Part shown: in pieces, positions 18,715 to 29,207 of the stretch
Position numbering within the stretch: the first letter of the stretch is position 1
How the letters are laid out: each line of letters begins with the position of its first letter
DNA from: CAWJAP01 sp963834365
GTDB taxonomy: Bacteria > Acidobacteriota > Vicinamibacteria > Vicinamibacterales > Vicinamibacteraceae
Assembly: GCA_963834365.1 (NCBI GenBank)
Contig: CAWIBS010000027.1
Coordinates: 1 to 64,000, forward strand
Reading direction: 5' to 3'
DNA length: 64,000 bases
Program-made: the position numbers and the translations under genes
The notes under the pieces: model-generated
What the model was told of the DNA's origin: nothing
Databases searched by the model: none
What the model saw: only the letters and a program-made list of their open reading frames with translations

Positions 18715-18785
18715 GGATCGGGCTGATGCTACAACAAACTCGCGGCTCGACCGGCTGAACCCCAAGGACCCGCGGGCCGTCACGC

Positions 18786-18791
18786 TATAAT
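18786..18791 (+). promoter_or_regulatory. Putative -10 hexamer TATAAT
   Basis: A perfect TATAAT lies 81 bases upstream of the dehydrogenase ATG at 18873, in the divergent gap between the M1 peptidase and this gene. No good -35 box stands at the usual spacing, so the strength is uncertain. A CAGGAG ribosome-binding site stands at 18861-18866, seven bases ahead of the ATG. Confidence 0.5.
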
Positions 18792-18872
18792 GTGCGCTTT
18801 GCACGCAGCCGCCGACTCCCTTCCTTACCTTCTTTCCTGCAATCGGCGGACGTTCATTCCCAGGAGTCATGG

Positions 18873-19868
18873 ATGTCACTTCGTGTACTGCACGTCGGGC
18901 TCGGACCGATCGGCACTGCGGTCGTCCGGCAGGTCGCGTCGCGCAAGGGGTTCGTCGCCGTCGGGGCCGTGGACATCGATCCCGGCAAGGTTGGCAAGGA
19001 TCTCGGTGAAGTGGCAGGTGCCGGGCGCCGCTTGCGCGTGCCGGTGTCAGAGAATCTCGCGAAGACGATCCGGAAGACCCAGCCCGACGCGGTCGTCCTC
19101 TGCACGAGCTCGTCGCTCGAGCGCATTGCGCCACAGGTCGAAGAAATCCTCGGGTTCAGGATTCCCATCGTCTCGACGACCGAGGAGCTGTCCTATCCCT
19201 ATTACTCGAACCGCCGCTTGGCGCGACGGCTCGATCGCGCGGCCAAGAAGGCCGGTGTGGCCGTCCTCGGCACCGGCGTCAATCCCGGCTTCGTGATGGA
19301 TGCCTTGCCGATCACGCTGACGGGGGTGTGCGAACGGGTGGATCGGGTGTTCGTGGATCGGGTCCAGGACGCACGCATCCGCCGGTTGCCGTTCCAGCAG
19401 AAGATCGGATCGGGTCTGAGCCCGGCGGAGTTCCAGGCCAGAGTGGATGGCGGCACCGTGCGGCACGTCGGGCTGACGGAATCGGTGGCGATGATCGCCG
19501 ACGCGCTCGGGTGGAAGCTCGAGCGGATCACCGACGAGATCGTGCCGAAGATTGCCGCGAAGACGGTGTCGAGCCCGTTCCTGACCGTCAGGAAGGGCCA
19601 GGTCTGCGGCATCATCCAGGACGGTGTCGGCTACCGTGATGGCCAGGCGGTCATCACGCTGCACATGGAGGCCTATCTGGGCGCGCCCGAGTCCTACGAT
19701 GCCGTCCGCATCGACGGCTCGCCAGCGCTCGACATGAAGCTCGCCGGAGGGGTGCATGGCGACGTTGCCACCGCCTCGATCACCGTCAATTCCATTCCGA
19801 AGGTGATCGACGCGCCTGCCGGCCTGCACACCATGCGCAGCCTGCCCATCCCGTCTTTCGCGGGGTAA
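18873..19868 (+). CDS. DapB-fold dehydrogenase (2,4-diaminopentanoate dehydrogenase-like)
   Basis: An NAD(P)-dependent oxidoreductase of the dihydrodipicolinate reductase superfamily, 331 residues and intact. MSLRVLHVGLGPIGTAVVRQ is a Rossmann glycine loop; DAVVLCTSSSLERIAPQVEE and IPIVSTTEELSYPYYSN follow; the C-terminal part has VLGTGVNPGFVMDALPITLT, typical of the Ord/2,4-diaminopentanoate dehydrogenase branch, not of true DapB (no HHxxKxDxPSGT-type motif). A clear CAGGAG at 18861-18866 fixes the start. The substrate is unknown. The downstream gap is filled by a heptamer repeat before glgX. Confidence 0.7.
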   Translation: MSLRVLHVGLGPIGTAVVRQVASRKGFVAVGAVDIDPGKVGKDLGEVAGAGRRLRVPVSENLAKTIRKTQPDAVVLCTSSSLERIAPQVEEILGFRIPIVSTTEELSYPYYSNRRLARRLDRAAKKAGVAVLGTGVNPGFVMDALPITLTGVCERVDRVFVDRVQDARIRRLPFQQKIGSGLSPAEFQARVDGGTVRHVGLTESVAMIADALGWKLERITDEIVPKIAAKTVSSPFLTVRKGQVCGIIQDGVGYRDGQAVITLHMEAYLGAPESYDAVRIDGSPALDMKLAGGVHGDVATASITVNSIPKVIDAPAGLHTMRSLPIPSFAG

Positions 19869-19869
19869 C

Positions 19870-19904
19870 CGTTCGTCAGTCGTCACTGGTCGTTCGTCAC
19901 TGGC
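19870..19904. repeat. Five-unit heptamer repeat upstream of glgX
   Basis: Units CGTTCGT, CAGTCGT, CACTGGT, CGTTCGT and CACTGGC follow each other without spacing and end directly at the ATG of glgX (19905). They share the seven-base period of the other arrays. Their position over the ribosome-binding region means the usual start could lie further downstream; no Shine-Dalgarno is seen. Confidence 0.7.
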
Positions 19905-22033
<2,129 letters not shown>

Positions 22034-22088
22034 TCAGTTCGGTCAGCCGCATCCTCGCCGACGGCCGGCCGAGGACCGACGATGCGCT

Positions 22089-23129
22089 TCACTCCACCCG
22101 GTACACGCTCTCAGCGGAAGACACGACGAAGCCGCCCCGGGGGTGAAGGGCGACGCCGATGAGCGACGGGACCGGCGATGATGCACTCGGGCTCGTCGTG
22201 TCCCGGCGTGAGCCGGTAGATCCCGCTCGTCCCCGCGAGCGCTTCCGCGACGTAGATGGCGCCCTGGGCGTCGATCGCCAGACCCTGCGGGCGGCCGAAG
22301 GCGCGCGAGACGACCGTGACGTCGCCCTGGCGGCCGACGCGGTAGAGCAGATCGCGCGTCGCCAGTGTCGGTGCCGTCACGTACAGCGCGCCGTCGACGG
22401 CGTTCCAGGCGAGGTGATACGCCGCGACGCTCGACGGCAGCGACGCGAACGCGATCGGCCCGCCCGTCCGCCCGATGCGGAAGATCGTGCCCGATCGATC
22501 GCCCGACGAACAGCGTGCCGTCACCGTCGAAGGCGAGTCCGCACGCGACTCCCAGGTCGCTGACGCCACGACCTCCGCCTGGCCCTGCTCGTCGATGCGC
22601 GAGACCGTGCCGTCGAACCGGCTCGAGACGTGCAGCCGTCCCTGCTGGTCGAAGGCCATCGACGTCGCGTTGGTGATGCCGGTCACGAACACATCGCGCA
22701 GGCCGTCGTCGTCGAGCCGGTAGATCGAGACGCTCGATTGCTGCCCGCGCGGACCGCTGTAGGTGACATAGATGCGGCCGTCGCGATCGACGACCGGGCT
22801 GTCCACCTGATGAAACCCGGTGGCGAGCCGGCGCCCGACGTCGAGGTACGCCGTCCGCGCCCGGCGCGCCCTCCAGCGTGATCGGCCTGCGCTCCCTGCG
22901 GTCGTGCCGTCGGGCACGATCAGGGTGAGCCGGCGACTCGAGGCGAATGCCACCGTCGCACCGCGCGCCGCCGATGCGTCACCCCCGGCATGCCGGACAG
23001 TCCGATGTCGAGGCCCGTGACCTCGAGCCGGACGCGTCCGCCTTCGACCGCGCGATGCGGCGTCAGATCCGACGACGCTAGGCAGGGAAAGGGCCACGCT
23101 GCGTCCCACTTTGCGCGTCCCCGGCGCAT
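22089..23129 (-). CDS. NHL/SMP-30-like beta-propeller protein, frameshifted
   Basis: A six-bladed propeller-type protein. From the ATG at 23129, four bases after the HNH gene stop, comes MRRGRAKWDAAWPFPCLASS and RVRLEVTGLDIGLSGMPG. Blade sequences in other frames are VDSPVVDRDGRIYVTYSGPR, ITNATSMAFDQQGRLHVSSR, RPQGLAIDAQGAIYVAEALA and, at the end, GVALHPRGGFVVSSAESVYR. This periodic G/A-D-G-x-(L/I)-Y pattern is that of NHL and gluconolactonase-like repeats. About 345 residues, at least three indels. The function (sugar-lactone hydrolysis or binding) cannot be told. Confidence 0.75.
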
Positions 23130-23133
23130 CAAC

Positions 23134-23669
23134 TCACTCGTCGTCGAGCTCGACGTTCCAGTAGAGATAGTCGCGCCAGCGAGTCGGGCGTGGCCCGCAC
23201 GCCCGATCGTGATCCGCAGGGCCGGCGCGCGGTCCGGACGCCGCGGCTGGCGAACCAGCCTCATGTGCGCCTGCTCCGGCGTGCGTCCGCCCTTCTTGCG
23301 GTTGCACGTGATGCAGCAGGTGACGATGTTCTCCCAGTCCTTCCGGCCGCCGTGCGCGACCGGCACGACATGGTCGAACGTGAGATCGGTCGTCGACGAC
23401 GCGTGACCGCAGTACTGGCAGGTGTAATGGTCGCGCGCGTAGATGTTGGCACGCGAGAAGGGCACGTAGTCGAACCTGCGCCTGATCCTCACCCGCCGGA
23501 GCAACCGGATGACCGACGGCAGACGGAACGTGAACGACACCGCGCGGACTTCGCGGTCGTAGACCGAGATGATCTCGACCTTGCCCTGGACCCAGAGCGT
23601 CACGGCCTTCTGCCAGTTGACGATCTTGAGGGGCTCGTAGGTGGCGTTCAGGAGGAGCGTCTGCTCCAT
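23134..23669 (-). CDS. HNH endonuclease family protein
   Basis: A small HNH nuclease of the kind common in bacterial genomes outside mobile elements. MEQTLLLNATYEPLKIVNWQ and KAVTLWVQGKVEIISVYDRE form the conserved N-terminus; DHYTCQYCGHASSTTDLTFD and HVVPVAHGGRKDWENIVTCC contain the CxxC zinc knuckles and the HNH residues; TCNRKKGGRTPEQAHMRLVR follows. An indel near 23170 shifts the C-terminal end (DYLYWNVELDDE). About 178 residues. Function unknown; such genes are usually core chromosomal. It heads a minus-strand pair with the NHL protein. Confidence 0.88.
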
Positions 23670-23766
23670 GGCGATCAGTTTCCCGCTGGCACGATTTTTC
23701 CCATTCTCTCCGAACTGCTGGGATCTGTCAAGGCACGGCCGTTGTAACAGGCTGGTAAATAAGGGC

Positions 23767-24222
23767 TTATTCGCATGGGTTCACGGTGGACCGATCGCGG
23801 GCCGGTTGAACTTGTCCAACGCCGGCCTCCGCGAGCTTGATACCGGCGGCCATGGCGAGCACGAAGACGATGACGCTCGAGGCGCCCGATGCCAGCGCCG
23901 TGACCGCCGGGCCCGGGCACACACCCACGAGGCCCCAGCCCAGTCCGAACACAGCCGTTCCCGCGAAGAGCCGCGCGTCGAGATCGTTCCGCCGCGGCAG
24001 GACCAGCGTGCCGGCGAGGAGCGGACGGCCACGCCGGACGCTCACGCGATACAACAGGCCGAACGTGACAACGGCGCCAAGCATCACCAGCGCGAGCGCG
24101 GGGTTCCAGTCGCCGGCCACGTCGAGGAACCCGAGCACGACGTCCGGTCTGGTCATGCGTGCGAGCACCAGCCCCGTCGCGAACAGAAGCCCGGTCAGAA
24201 ACGCCACCATCAGTCTTGGCAT
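23767..24222 (-). CDS. YeeE/YedE half-transporter, second part (DUF6691 type)
   Basis: About 151 residues with four hydrophobic segments: MPRLMVAFLTGLLFATGLVL, LALVMLGAVVTFGLLYRVSV, LFAGTAVFGLGWGLVGVCPG and VIVFVLAMAAGIKLAEAG. The GWGLVGVCPGPA motif with its cysteine is the diagnostic YeeE/YedE signature for sulfur-compound transport. The gene ends inside a short perfect palindrome, AATAAGGGCTTATT, at 23758-23771. It is separated by eight bases from its partner half. Confidence 0.88.
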   Translation of the reverse strand: MPRLMVAFLTGLLFATGLVLARMTRPDVVLGFLDVAGDWNPALALVMLGAVVTFGLLYRVSVRRGRPLLAGTLVLPRRNDLDARLFAGTAVFGLGWGLVGVCPGPAVTALASGASSVIVFVLAMAAGIKLAEAGVGQVQPARDRSTVNPCE

Positions 24223-24230
24223 GTCGCGAC

Positions 24231-24641
24231 CTACAACACGTGGCGGCGGACGAAGACGACCCCCATGGCGACCACCATGAAGATCGTGCAGCCGACGACG
24301 GATCGCCAGGAGAGGCGTCCGATGCCGCAGACGCCGTGACCGCTCGTGCAGCCGCCGCCGAACCTCGCGCCCCAGCCCACGAGCAGTCCGGCGACAACGA
24401 GGAGTCCCCAGGATTCGTCGAAGCCGATGACGGCATCCGGCGCAATCGCTGGCGCGAGGAGTCCGCCGGTCAGCAGACCGCCGAGGAACGCCGCCCGCCA
24501 GACGGCGTCGCGCTGCAGGGTCATCGCGCCGGCAACGATGCCGGTGACGCCGCCCATGCGGCCCGTCAACAGGAGGAGCAGGCCCGCCGCGGCCCCAATC
24601 AGGACGCCACCGGCGAGCGCGTTGAGGAGATCGATGGTCAT
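24231..24641 (-). CDS. YeeE/YedE half-transporter, first part
   Basis: About 136 residues. MTIDLLNALAGGVLIGAAAG is the first helix, then LLTGRMGGVTGIVAGAMTLQ and the signature WGARFGGGCTSGHGVCGIGR, with the GGGCTSGHGVCG motif seen in thiosulfate/sulfur transporter YeeE-like proteins. The two-gene layout is a known split version of YeeE; the pair is probably cotranscribed. Both cysteine motifs are intact, so function in the import of a sulfur compound is likely. Confidence 0.9.
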   Translation of the reverse strand: MTIDLLNALAGGVLIGAAAGLLLLLTGRMGGVTGIVAGAMTLQRDAVWRAAFLGGLLTGGLLAPAIAPDAVIGFDESWGLLVVAGLLVGWGARFGGGCTSGHGVCGIGRLSWRSVVGCTIFMVVAMGVVFVRRHVL

Positions 24642-24687
24642 CGTTCGGACTCTGAAGATCTCACTGACTCGGTCCGAGAAGCAACGC

Positions 24688-25209
24688 ATGACGCCCCGGC
24701 ATCCGGGCCCGTGGATTGCGATTACGCTGCTGGCCACGGCGGCGGCGTCGGGCTGCTCGACGAGCGGCGCCGTTCCACGCCCCTTCCCGACGCCCCGGGC
24801 CAGGTCTGGCTCCGGGGCCGCGCCTCTCGGGCACGCCACGGTGGCGGCGACCGCCCTCCTCCAGACCGCGCTGGCTCTACAAGGCGCTCCGTACCGCAAC
24901 GGCGGTGCAGACCCCGGCGGCTTCGACTGCAGCGGGTTCGTGCAGTATGTATTCTCGCAGCACGGCGTCGCACTCCCGCGTACCGTGACCGCCCAGGCCG
25001 AAGCCGGCGGGACGGCCGGCGCGCTGCGCGCCGGAGACCTGGTGTTCTTCGCGATCGATCGCTCTGCGATCTCACACGTCGGGATCGCGCTGGGTGCGGA
25101 TCGCTTCGTTCACGCTCCCAGCTCGCGCGGCGTGGTGCGCGTCGAGCTCCTGAGCTCGCCCTACTGGTCCACGCGGTATCGCGCCGCCAGGCGTGTGCTG
25201 GGCGGCTGA
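24688..25209 (+). CDS. NlpC/P60 peptidoglycan hydrolase, lipoprotein
   Basis: Exported lipoprotein peptidase: MTPRHPGPWIAITLLATAAA followed by the lipobox SGCS. The linker has Pro/Arg-rich sequence. The catalytic domain contains ALQGAPYRNGGADPGGFDCS with the Cys nucleophile in FDCSGFVQYVF, RAGDLVFFAI, then SHVGIALGADRFVHAPSSRG with the catalytic His. About 173 residues, as expected for NlpC. It probably cleaves D-Glu-meso-DAP bonds. The start at 24688 gives a good signal peptide, and the gene diverges from the YeeE pair. Confidence 0.93.
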   Translation: MTPRHPGPWIAITLLATAAASGCSTSGAVPRPFPTPRARSGSGAAPLGHATVAATALLQTALALQGAPYRNGGADPGGFDCSGFVQYVFSQHGVALPRTVTAQAEAGGTAGALRAGDLVFFAIDRSAISHVGIALGADRFVHAPSSRGVVRVELLSSPYWSTRYRAARRVLGG

Positions 25210-25291
25210 CCCGGCGCCCCGAGTCTCACGCCGCGAGCGGTTCGTTGTCGAGGCCGGACCTGCGGCCCACGCTGGGGCCGCCGAATCGTCG

Positions 25292-26104
25292 TCAGGCCGC
25301 AGCGCGGCTCGGCGCCGGCAGCCGCCGCGCACCCGACGCGTGGAACGCACGCAGCTCGAGGTCGGCTTCCGTGTACAGGGCAGGTTGAGTGGGCGGGCGG
25401 AGCGGCACGATGGTCGTGCCTGCCGGAATCGCGAGCTGGTCCGCGAGTCGATCGAGATATACCTGCGGGTAGGAGGGGAAGTTGCGGAACGTCGTGCCGA
25501 GCACGCCGCCATAGCGCGCGTGCAGACCCGCGAAGTCGTAGCGCAGGAAGTCGAAGAGCTGGGGGTCGGGTTTCGACGCCAGATACGCGCGCACCATCTC
25601 GGCGACGTTGACGAAGAACGACGCGCCGTGGCACCCGCCCGACTGCCGATCGTTGTCGCCCGCCGTCAGCCGGATTCCCATCCGGGCCGGATCGAAGTGA
25701 TAGAGCTCGTGGATCACGGTGTCGAGCTTGGCCACCCACGGCTCCGCTGTCGGATGGAACCGTCGCTTGCGCGAATGCCGCAGTGACTGATCGCAGAAGC
25801 GGGGGAGCGCGAACGAGACGAGATAGTCGAGCCGACGGGAGTCCACGGCCACGACCGGCGTCTTCGGCACGAACCACTCGGATCGACGGGTGATTTCACC
25901 GGTCGCCTGGTCGCGCCAGAAGTAATAGCCGGGGTCGGCCTGCGGCAGGCACAGCGAGTGGCACGTGGCGTAGGGCCCTTCCGCGCGGCTCCGGCCGAAG
26001 CGCGCGAAGATCAGGAAGCTTCGCGGGTCGATGAAGGAGAGCGGCTCTACGCGCGCGACGATGTCGCGTGCCAGCAGAGTCAGTCGTGCGGTGTAGTCGA
26101 TCAT
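25292..26104 (-). CDS. Putative HELxH zinc-metallopeptidase-like protein
   Basis: 270-residue intact ORF without a recognised family. Near residue 155 the sequence VIHELYHFDPARMGIRLTAG carries HELYH, which fits the HExxH pattern for a zincin site; a later GGCHGASFF could add a ligand. The N-terminus MIDYTARLTLLARDIVARVE shows no signal peptide. Residues YFWRDQATGEITRRSEWFVP are a beta-rich segment. The start at 26104 is preferred to an in-frame ATG at 26125 because both are close. I would not state a substrate. The neighbours are NlpC/P60 and MtgA, which suits cell-wall biology. Confidence 0.55.
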   Translation of the reverse strand: MIDYTARLTLLARDIVARVEPLSFIDPRSFLIFARFGRSRAEGPYATCHSLCLPQADPGYYFWRDQATGEITRRSEWFVPKTPVVAVDSRRLDYLVSFALPRFCDQSLRHSRKRRFHPTAEPWVAKLDTVIHELYHFDPARMGIRLTAGDNDRQSGGCHGASFFVNVAEMVRAYLASKPDPQLFDFLRYDFAGLHARYGGVLGTTFRNFPSYPQVYLDRLADQLAIPAGTTIVPLRPPTQPALYTEADLELRAFHASGARRLPAPSRAAA

Positions 26105-26186
26105 CGTCGGAGCGGCCCTCACCATACATCGGCACGAATCGCGCGGACGTGAAGATTTTTGCGGATGGGCTTGATGCTCGTCCGGC

Positions 26187-27067
26187 TCAGGTTTCCCCGT
26201 CGCCGTCGGCGCTCCCGGGCGTTTCGGCGCCTGGCGGAGGACGAGGCGTGGGTAACGGTTCGACGAACGCCGGGGGCGGAGCCGCTGGCAATAGTGGCGG
26301 AGCCGGAGCAGATCTCCGTTGCATCCGGCCGAGAATCAGCCGCTGTCGCGCGAGCAGCCGTCGCGGCGGCGCGGCCGGGCTGTAGACACGCGGGTTGATG
26401 AGCGAGCCCGCGAGCAGCGCCGCCTGTTCCGTTGACACCGATGCGGCTTGCACACCGAAGTACGTGCGGGCTGCGGCTTCGGCGCCGTAGATGCCGTCTC
26501 CCCACTCGACCGTGTTCAGATAGAGCTCGAGAATCCGGCGCTTCGTGAGCGCCGCCTCGAGCAGCCGCGTGATGAGCAACTCGCGGAACTTGCGCGCCGG
26601 ATTCTTCGACGGCGAGAGGAACAGATTCTTGGCCAGCTGTTGCGTGATCGGTACTGGCGCCGCGCGACAGCTCGAACCGCTCGAGGTTCACCTCGATCGA
26701 CGCGCGAATCTGTTCGAAGTCGAATCCTTCATGATCGAAGAAGGCGCTGTCCTCGGCGACCAGCACGGCGCGCTTCAGGTTGGCCGACATGCGATCGTCA
26801 CGGCACCCAGCGCTGATCGCGCTTCACCGGCCGGCCATTTGCGCGCGCCTCGCGCGCTCGCAGCTCGATGAACGCCGTGGTCGCCGGCGGGCTGACCGCC
26901 AGCGGGCGCACGTCAGGCAGCGTGACGTACAGCGCCGTGAGATAGACGTACCCGAACGCCGTGCCGGCGAGCACGCCGCGCCAGAGACGCCGCGCGAGCG
27001 ACGTCGGCGCAGGCCGATGCACCGGACCCGCGGACGGGCGTGATCGGGAAGTGGAACGCCGAGTCAC
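26187..27067 (-). CDS. mtgA: Monofunctional peptidoglycan transglycosylase MtgA, frameshifted
   Basis: Polymerises lipid II into glycan strands. Starting MTRRSTSRSRPSAGPVHRPA at 27067, with the membrane segment RGVLAGTAFGYVYLTALYVT. After an indel near 26800 the GT51 motifs appear: LVAEDSAFFDHEGFDFEQIR (with catalytic Glu), the QQLAKNLFLSPSKNPARKFR region and RRILELYLNTVEWGDGIYGA. A Pro-rich tail (APAPPLLPAAPPPAF) follows to the stop at 26187. The corrected length is about 290 residues, longer than the usual 230-240 because of the tail. Core motifs complete. Confidence 0.92.
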
Positions 27068-27142
27068 TCCGGGGGCGCCATGGTAGCACTTCGTGCGCGC
27101 GGATCGCCTCGCGCGCGGCGGCGTCCGGCGTTCGAATCCGCG

Positions 27143-28312
27143 TCAGGCGGCGGAGAGCGACGACAGTGCGTCGCCGGCAGCCGCCGTCCCGGTGCCGGGA
27201 GGCACCGGGTATCCCTGCGCACGGAGTGCGCGTTCGAGCGCGCTCAGGAACAGCAGGATCAACTGGCTGCTCGATCCGCTGCCCATCAAGCCGACGCGCC
27301 AGATGCGGCCCGCCAGCGGCCCCAGCCCGGCGCCGATCTCGATGTTGAACTGCTGCAGCAGATAGTGGCGCACGGCCGCTTCATCGACGCCGTCGGGGAC
27401 GCAGACCGCATTCAGCGACCACAGCCGCTCGGCTTCGGGTGGCAGCAGTTCGAGACCCATGGCGCCGAGTCCCGCCGCGAGGACCAGGTGGTGCCGGCGA
27501 TGCCGCGCCCATCGCGCCTCGAGGCCCTCCTCCTCGACCGCGACCAGCGCCTCGCGCAGGGCGTAGACGAGCGGCGCCGCGATCGTGTGATGGTACTGGC
27601 GCCCAATCCAGAACTGCTCGATCAGGCGGAGGTCGAAGTAGAAGCTGCGCGACTTCGCCCGACTGCGCGCGCGCGACGAGAACGACACCGGCGCCATGCC
27701 GGAGGGCGCGCCGAGCCCCTTCTGACTGCAGCTGTAGCACGCGTCGAGGTGCCATCCGCCGACGTCCACAGGATGCGCGCCGAGCGAGGTGACCGCATCG
27801 ACGATGAGCATGGCGCCAATCTCGCGCGCCACCTCCGCCACGGCTTCGACCGGATTGAGCACGCCCGTGGACGTCTCGGCGTGCACGACTGCCACGATGT
27901 CCGCCGGCGTCAGCTTGAGCGCGCGGCGGACCAGCTCGGGATCCACCGCCCGTCCCCATGTCACGTCGAGCCGCCCGACGATCGCGCCGTAGCGCGCGCA
28001 CATGTCGAAGAGCCGCTCGCCGAAATAGCCGGACACGATGACCAGGACGTGCGTGCCCTCGCGAACGAGGTTCGCGACGGCGGTCTCCATGCCTGCGGTG
28101 CCCGTCCCCGAAATGGCGAGGCTCAAGCCGTCGGCCGGCGCCTGGAAGATCCGGCCGAGACGACCGCGCGCGTCGTCGAGCAGCGCGAGCATGCCGGGAT
28201 CGAGGTGGCTGAGGATCGGCGCGGCCATCGCACGCATGACCCGCGGCGTGACTGGACTCGGACCGGGGCCGAGCAGGATGCGCTCGGCGTCGGGCAGTTG
28301 AGGGGAGGACAT
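27143..28312 (-). CDS. Class V aminotransferase (serine/alanine-glyoxylate type)
   Basis: 389 residues, intact. LLGPGPSPVTPRVMRAMAAP is the N-terminus of alanine-glyoxylate/serine-glyoxylate aminotransferases; SGTGTAGMETAVANLVREGT is the small-domain motif, VHAETSTGVLNPVEAVAEVA follows, and the PLP lysine lies in CYSCSQKGLGAPSGMAPVSF. LVDAVTSLGAHPVDV has the cofactor Asp. The enzyme would transfer the amino group of serine or alanine to glyoxylate. It lies three bases from the DHDPS-family aldolase, which may supply glyoxylate, so the pair probably acts in one pathway. Confidence 0.93.
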   Translation of the reverse strand: MSSPQLPDAERILLGPGPSPVTPRVMRAMAAPILSHLDPGMLALLDDARGRLGRIFQAPADGLSLAISGTGTAGMETAVANLVREGTHVLVIVSGYFGERLFDMCARYGAIVGRLDVTWGRAVDPELVRRALKLTPADIVAVVHAETSTGVLNPVEAVAEVAREIGAMLIVDAVTSLGAHPVDVGGWHLDACYSCSQKGLGAPSGMAPVSFSSRARSRAKSRSFYFDLRLIEQFWIGRQYHHTIAAPLVYALREALVAVEEEGLEARWARHRRHHLVLAAGLGAMGLELLPPEAERLWSLNAVCVPDGVDEAAVRHYLLQQFNIEIGAGLGPLAGRIWRVGLMGSGSSSQLILLFLSALERALRAQGYPVPPGTGTAAAGDALSSLSAA

Positions 28313-28315
28313 GGC

Positions 28316-29203
28316 TCAGGCCGCCGCCATCACGCTTTGGTACAGCGCCGCGACCTGTCGCCGCAGCGCGTCGGACGCCGGCGGGAGCGGCAGCCTGGGC
28401 GTTCCGCCACGGTATCCTGCCGCATCCATCGCCGCTTTCAACCCGGTGACGCCGTGCTCCGTGGTGACGGCGCGCGCGAGCGGTGTGATCGCGCGCTGCA
28501 GCACCCGCGCCTCATCGTGCCTGCCGTCGCGAACCAGTCCGTGCAGGCGGACGCACAAGTCCGGGATCACGTTGGCCACGGCGACCACACCGCCATCGGC
28601 GCCGAGAGCCAGGCTGGCGTAGAGCGTCGGTGCCGAGCCGACGACAACGGTGAAGCCGTCCGGCGTGCGGGACACGAGATCGGCGACCACGCCGACGTCG
28701 CCGCTCGACTCTTTGACGCCGACGATGTTCGGATGCGCGGCGAGCCGCTCGACGGCGGAGACGGGCAGCGTGACTCCCGTCGCCGCGGGGAAGTTGTAGA
28801 GCAGGACCGGGACCGGCGACGCATCGGCCACCGCCCGGTAGTGCGCGATCAGCACGTCGGCGGTCAGCTGCGGCTTGAAGGCCGAGGGAGTCAGCACCAG
28901 CACTGCGTCCGCGCCCGCTTCAGCGGCGGCGCGCGTCGAGTCCATCGTCTGGCGGGTCGACTGCGCGCCGGTGCCGACGATGAGCAGGCGATCGGAGGGG
29001 ACGGCCGCGCGTGCGGCCTCCGTGATGCGCGGCAGTTCGTCGCGCTCGATGAATGGCGCCTCGCCGTTCGATCCGAGCACGACCAGACCGCGCAAGCCAG
29101 TCCGCATGAGGCGTGTGGCGTTCTCCGACAGCGCTGCGAGATCGAGGTCGCCGCCCGGCGTGAACGGCGTGGCGACGGGCGGCAGGATGCCGTCGAGATT
29201 CAC
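28316..29203 (-). CDS. Dihydrodipicolinate synthase/N-acetylneuraminate lyase family aldolase (4-hydroxy-2-oxoglutarate aldolase-like)
   Basis: A class I pyruvate-dependent aldolase of 295 residues, intact. MNLDGILPPVATPFTPGGDL is typical; RGLVVLGSNGEAPFIERDEL has the GSNGE in place of the GTTGE of DapA; VPVLLYNFPAATGVTLPVSA carries the catalytic Tyr; HPNIVGVKESSGDVGVVADL has the Schiff-base Lys. GSNGE is frequent in HOGA1-type enzymes, which split 4-hydroxy-2-oxoglutarate to pyruvate and glyoxylate. With the neighbouring aminotransferase, that reading is attractive; DapA function cannot be ruled out by sequence alone. Confidence 0.82.
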   Translation of the reverse strand: MNLDGILPPVATPFTPGGDLDLAALSENATRLMRTGLRGLVVLGSNGEAPFIERDELPRITEAARAAVPSDRLLIVGTGAQSTRQTMDSTRAAAEAGADAVLVLTPSAFKPQLTADVLIAHYRAVADASPVPVLLYNFPAATGVTLPVSAVERLAAHPNIVGVKESSGDVGVVADLVSRTPDGFTVVVGSAPTLYASLALGADGGVVAVANVIPDLCVRLHGLVRDGRHDEARVLQRAITPLARAVTTEHGVTGLKAAMDAAGYRGGTPRLPLPPASDALRRQVAALYQSVMAAA

Positions 29204-29207
29204 CGCG

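Noticed and set aside
27085..27145. tRNA-like stretch with GTTCGAATCC between mtgA and the aminotransferase
   Set aside because: The T-loop sequence is present, but T-stem, acceptor stem and anticodon loop do not pair, so no cloverleaf forms on either strand.
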